Source: Cryphonectria parasitica EP155 (Eukaryota > Ascomycota > Sordariomycetes > Diaporthales > Cryphonectriaceae). Taken from it: a stretch of DNA of 64,000 bases. A program made the position numbers and the translations under genes. The notes beneath the pieces were generated by a model. That model saw only the letters and a list, made by a program, of their open reading frames with translations, was not told where the DNA came from and did no database searches. Location: the NCBI RefSeq assembly GCF_011745365.1, contig NW_024468916.1:2339630-2403629 (forward strand), in the 5' to 3' direction. The number at the start of each line of letters is the position of its first letter. Within the stretch, counting starts at the first letter, position 1. Positions 61,093 to 64,000 of this stretch are shown one piece after another.

Positions 61093-61994
61093 AGATGGCT
61101 TTCATAAGAATGAGGCAGTCATCGCGACAAGCCCTTTTATTTTGGCGGTTTCTAAAGTGGTTGTTTATCATAGTGGATTGGACCTTATGACAAAGTCGTA
61201 TGATTGCAGATGGTGGATATTTCAATGTTTGAATCACGAAACGACGCTCAGCCAACTGCACAGAAAATCCAATCGTCCATAGCATAAGAAGGTCTCAGAG
61301 TCAGCGTGGCCATGGCTTCTGAGAGTTCTGTGCGTCTGGCCTTCTTTGTATATGGCAATGACCCACCTCTCATGATGTGGCTGAGTTGTGTATTACTCAA
61401 GTAGTTACTAGGCAGGAGGTATGTGATACTTTCACCAGCGAGTCTTGCTTCCAGAGAGCATTACAGGTCAGGTAGAATCCTGTCCAGACATGATAAATTC
61501 AATGTTTATTCGTGCTTGTTTGCATGCCATGATGATGTGACCTCGGTCTTATCTTCTACGAGGTTTGTGTCGACACATATTCTCTACGCATGGTAGCCAG
61601 ATAGTTGGCTGTCCCGCCGATATGTCTCAAGACTGAGTATAGTACTTAAGTACCAAATATGTTCGTGCACAATATTGAATCGTTGAGTTGCTGCTCTTAG
61701 TCCAAGCGTTTACAAACCTGCCTAACACGCTCTAGACCTGACATTCCGCTGTTACATGGAGAAAGGGCTCAACGGTAATGATCATATGTCATAGAATCAG
61801 CAGACAATGCTTCTTACGATATGTGCAAACTTAGATTTGCCCAAGAGTCATCTCTACAAACTTGGACGGAAAGAGATGCCAGCAGAAACAAATATGTACA
61901 ACAAAAACAACTAGCCAAAAACCGCCCAGGATAACTTTCTAACCTTTGAGCATGGCTTCGGAGTTGCCACCTTCCAACTGAACGAATATCCGCA
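61093..61994. other. Convergent intergenic region
   Basis: It separates the DUF2461 gene and the minus-strand pectate lyase. It is AT-rich and contains no recognised gene. Confidence 0.45.
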
Positions 61995-63202
61995 TCACAG
62001 CGTTCCATAACCTCCGTTAGACAACCCCGTATCGGACTGGTCCCCATAGATAGTTCCCTCCGTACCATACGACTCAACCTGCGACACCGCCAAAGCATCG
62101 ACCTCGTCACGAGGGCTCGCGCCGGCGCTGGCCAGGACGTTGGTCACGGCTTCGGCGGCAGTCCACTTGACTATGGATGTGGAGGTGGACTCCCAGGGCG
62201 AGCTGAGCACGGTGGCATCACCGATCTGGTTCTCCTCGGCGCCGTTGAGGACGCCGTCGTTGGTTGCGTCGCCGTAGTTGCCGATGGCGTATGCGTATTG
62301 GTTGCTTTCTATCTGGTCTAGGATCGTTGGAATTTTAGTCCGTGTTGAAGATTCTTTCAAAGAGCTGCGTATTCACAATGCACACTGATCATGAAGACAT
62401 AGGAGGGAGATAAAGGAAGAAGAGACGTTTACTTACAGTATCTATCACTGGCAGAAGTCGTGCTGGGACCCGTGATGAAATAGTTGTACATGATATCATG
62501 ATAGAACGACCCGCTTGTGTCGGCAGTGGTGTAGGCGGCCTGATAGTTGTACACTACATTGTTGATATACTGGGTGTTAGATTTGGCTAGAGGCTGGCGG
62601 TTGTGAGCGCTGACCCAGAGGTTCCCAAAGAAAGTCGCCGGGCCGGTCTCGACGTGTGCGCCGAACTGCTGGTAGATGGGAAAGGCGATGATGCTGTTGG
62701 AGACGGTAATGTTGACGGCGCCCACGGCATCAACCGAGTCCCACTGGCCATAGGCAACAGAGCAGTGGTCAAGAATGATATTAGAGGCATCGCCCATGTT
62801 AAAGGCGCTCTTCCCGTCGTCCGGGTCATCGCTGCCCTGGCGGAACCGCATGTTGACGATAATGATATTATCGGCGTTGCTGGCCGAGACCTCGCCGGCC
62901 ATGATGCCAATGCCGGGGCTCGGCGCTGTCGAGCCATTGATGGTCAGGTCGCTGGCCAGGGAGACGGCCGACTCGAGCACGATGTACCCGCTCACGTCGA
63001 AAGTCACGATCCGCCCGGACTCGCTCACGGCATCTCGGAACGAACCATCGCCGGAGTCGTCGAGATTCGTCACCACGTAGGTCGAGCCGCCTGTTCCGCC
63101 TGTCGCTGAAGAGCCGAAGCCTACTGCGCCTGGGAAGGCGAGGGCGTTTGTTGAGGGGAGCAGCGCCAGGAGGGCTGCGGTGAGGGCTGTTTTGGCCAGC
63201 AT
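61995..63202 (-). CDS. Secreted pectate lyase-like protein
   Basis: Two minus-strand exons (63202-62437, 62317-61995) encode 362 residues. A signal peptide (MLAKTALTAALLALLPSTNA) is followed by LAFPGAVGFGSSATGGTGGS and YVVTNLDDSGDGSFRDAVSE, the usual start of this pectate-lyase group. A parallel beta-helix follows, with IIIVNMRFRQGSDDPDDG and NIILDHCSVAYGQWDSVDAV, where the Asp residues suit calcium binding. The second exon begins inside SDRYYQIESNQYAYAIGNYG and ends near GGYGTL. Such enzymes cleave polygalacturonate by beta-elimination outside the cell. I assign the pectate-lyase superfamily firmly, but not the exact PL subfamily. The acceptor CCTAG at 62318-62322 was chosen because nearer alternatives create a stop. 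Confidence 0.88.
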
Positions 63203-64000
63203 TTTGGTATATAATCCTTGGGTGCTCTGGGGCGGGTAGTTGTTGTGTAAGTCCTGGCCTGGAACGAACTCATGAACTGAGTACCACAGCTATCAAGTAA
63301 GGGTTGCCCACTCAAGAGATGGCATATTGCTAGACTTTATGCTTGCTACATCTATGTGGTAATCATGTGGAAGCCCCATCCATTCTCTTCTGTTTGTGGA
63401 TGGAAGAACCCCCCCTTTGTGTCCATCGTCGACAGCGGGAGCTGCCCGAAATGGCATGTCGTCGTTCTTGTCTCCGTTGTTCGAAAATGGGTCCTGGGTT
63501 GCAGTGTAGTGTCTCTAAAAGCCTCGCGCCCTCTAGATTTGTTCCTCTTTTTTTCCTCCAATCCTCCCCTGACGATCAACAAGCCCCACGAAGCCCGGCT
63601 GATAGACTTTTAGAGACACCCTGTTCGGATAATATCAGATTTCCCCACGCACGGACTTAGTGGAGGGTGTATGTCAAGATTATAGGTTGTATTTTGCTGT
63701 GTCATGCGGAGAGAAGTGATGGGGGGTTGTGCATGGGGTCGAAACTCTGTCATTTGTGACGAACCGAACGGGGGAGGTCATAAACAGTGAAACCTAAGAT
63801 CATGGCGGTGATCTAATGAGTGCCGCTATACTGCATCGTCTGCACCATGACAGCCCTGTTGTCAAACCAGCCAGCTGGTACAAATGATTGTACAGGACTG
63901 GATTAACAGAACTGTGGAGAGTGTGACGCAAGTGACCTAAAGAAATCACTGGTCCCTTTTCAGGGAGGAATCATTCTTGACTTGAAGCGAATTATTCTTT
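63203..64000. promoter_or_regulatory. Upstream region of the pectate lyase gene
   Basis: This probably contains the pectate lyase promoter; a tatataat word lies a few bases upstream of the ATG. A perfect 13-bp inverted repeat occurs at 63509-63521 and 63607-63619. No coding feature is recognised to the window end. Confidence 0.45.
63509..63619. repeat. 13-bp inverted repeat pair
   Basis: GTGTCTCTAAAAG at 63509-63521 is matched by its exact reverse complement at 63607-63619, with an 85-base spacer. It could be a hairpin, a paired protein site, or the ends of a very small element. No target duplication is evident. Confidence 0.75.

Overview
The window is nuclear DNA of a filamentous ascomycete, probably Pezizomycotina and most likely a plant-associated Sordariomycete. 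The support is: genes split by short GT-AG introns of about 55-270 nt, strong C/G preference at third codon positions, a Neurospora-type dispersed 5S rRNA gene, and fungal families (Ysc84/SYLF-SH3 protein, Hul5 HECT ligase, Pab1 with an acidic insert in RRM4, DUF2461). Species cannot be read from the sequence. No bacterial, viral, CRISPR or intact transposon sequence was recognised.

Layout. 1-2.7 kb: 5' end of a Bet1/Sft1-like SNARE, divergent from a Ysc84 protein. 3.4-7.1 kb: remnant of an AA9 polysaccharide monooxygenase beside TpA-rich DNA, then two small two-TM proteins built alike. 9.3-12.7 kb: a GH28 polygalacturonase and an MFS transporter. 14.6-17.6 kb: a membrane-anchored GH125 mannosidase convergent with a small secreted protein. 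18.4-26.4 kb: HUL5 and PAB1, divergent across a 2 kb spacer with an A-rich leader. 27.9-30.7 kb: an unrecognised membrane protein with an apparent frameshift. 32.1-38.0 kb: a cytochrome P450, an F-box protein (also apparently frameshifted) and a nitronate monooxygenase. 38.7 kb: a 5S rRNA gene, followed by about 5 kb without recognisable genes. 43.9-55.2 kb: a small dsRNA-binding-fold protein, mitochondrial ribosomal protein S7, a universal stress protein and a single-pass membrane protein. 56.0-63.2 kb: a membrane-anchored GH92 mannosidase, a DUF2461 protein and a pectate lyase.

How the genes fit together. Most are unrelated housekeeping genes (ubiquitin ligase, poly(A)-binding protein, mitoribosome, endocytosis, SNARE). 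A second theme is plant-wall attack: polygalacturonase, pectate lyase, the dead AA9 gene and a small secreted protein. A third is mannose trimming: GH125 (alpha-1,6) and GH92 (alpha-1,2 type) both carry N-terminal signal anchors. I see no biosynthetic gene cluster. The P450, MFS and nitronate monooxygenase genes are scattered.

Exon boundaries were assigned by hand from splice consensus, reading frame and family motifs. Every CDS modelled as complete keeps its frame over all junctions, except the two genes flagged as frameshifted. For spliced genes the coordinates give the whole span from start to stop codon, and exons are listed in the evidence.
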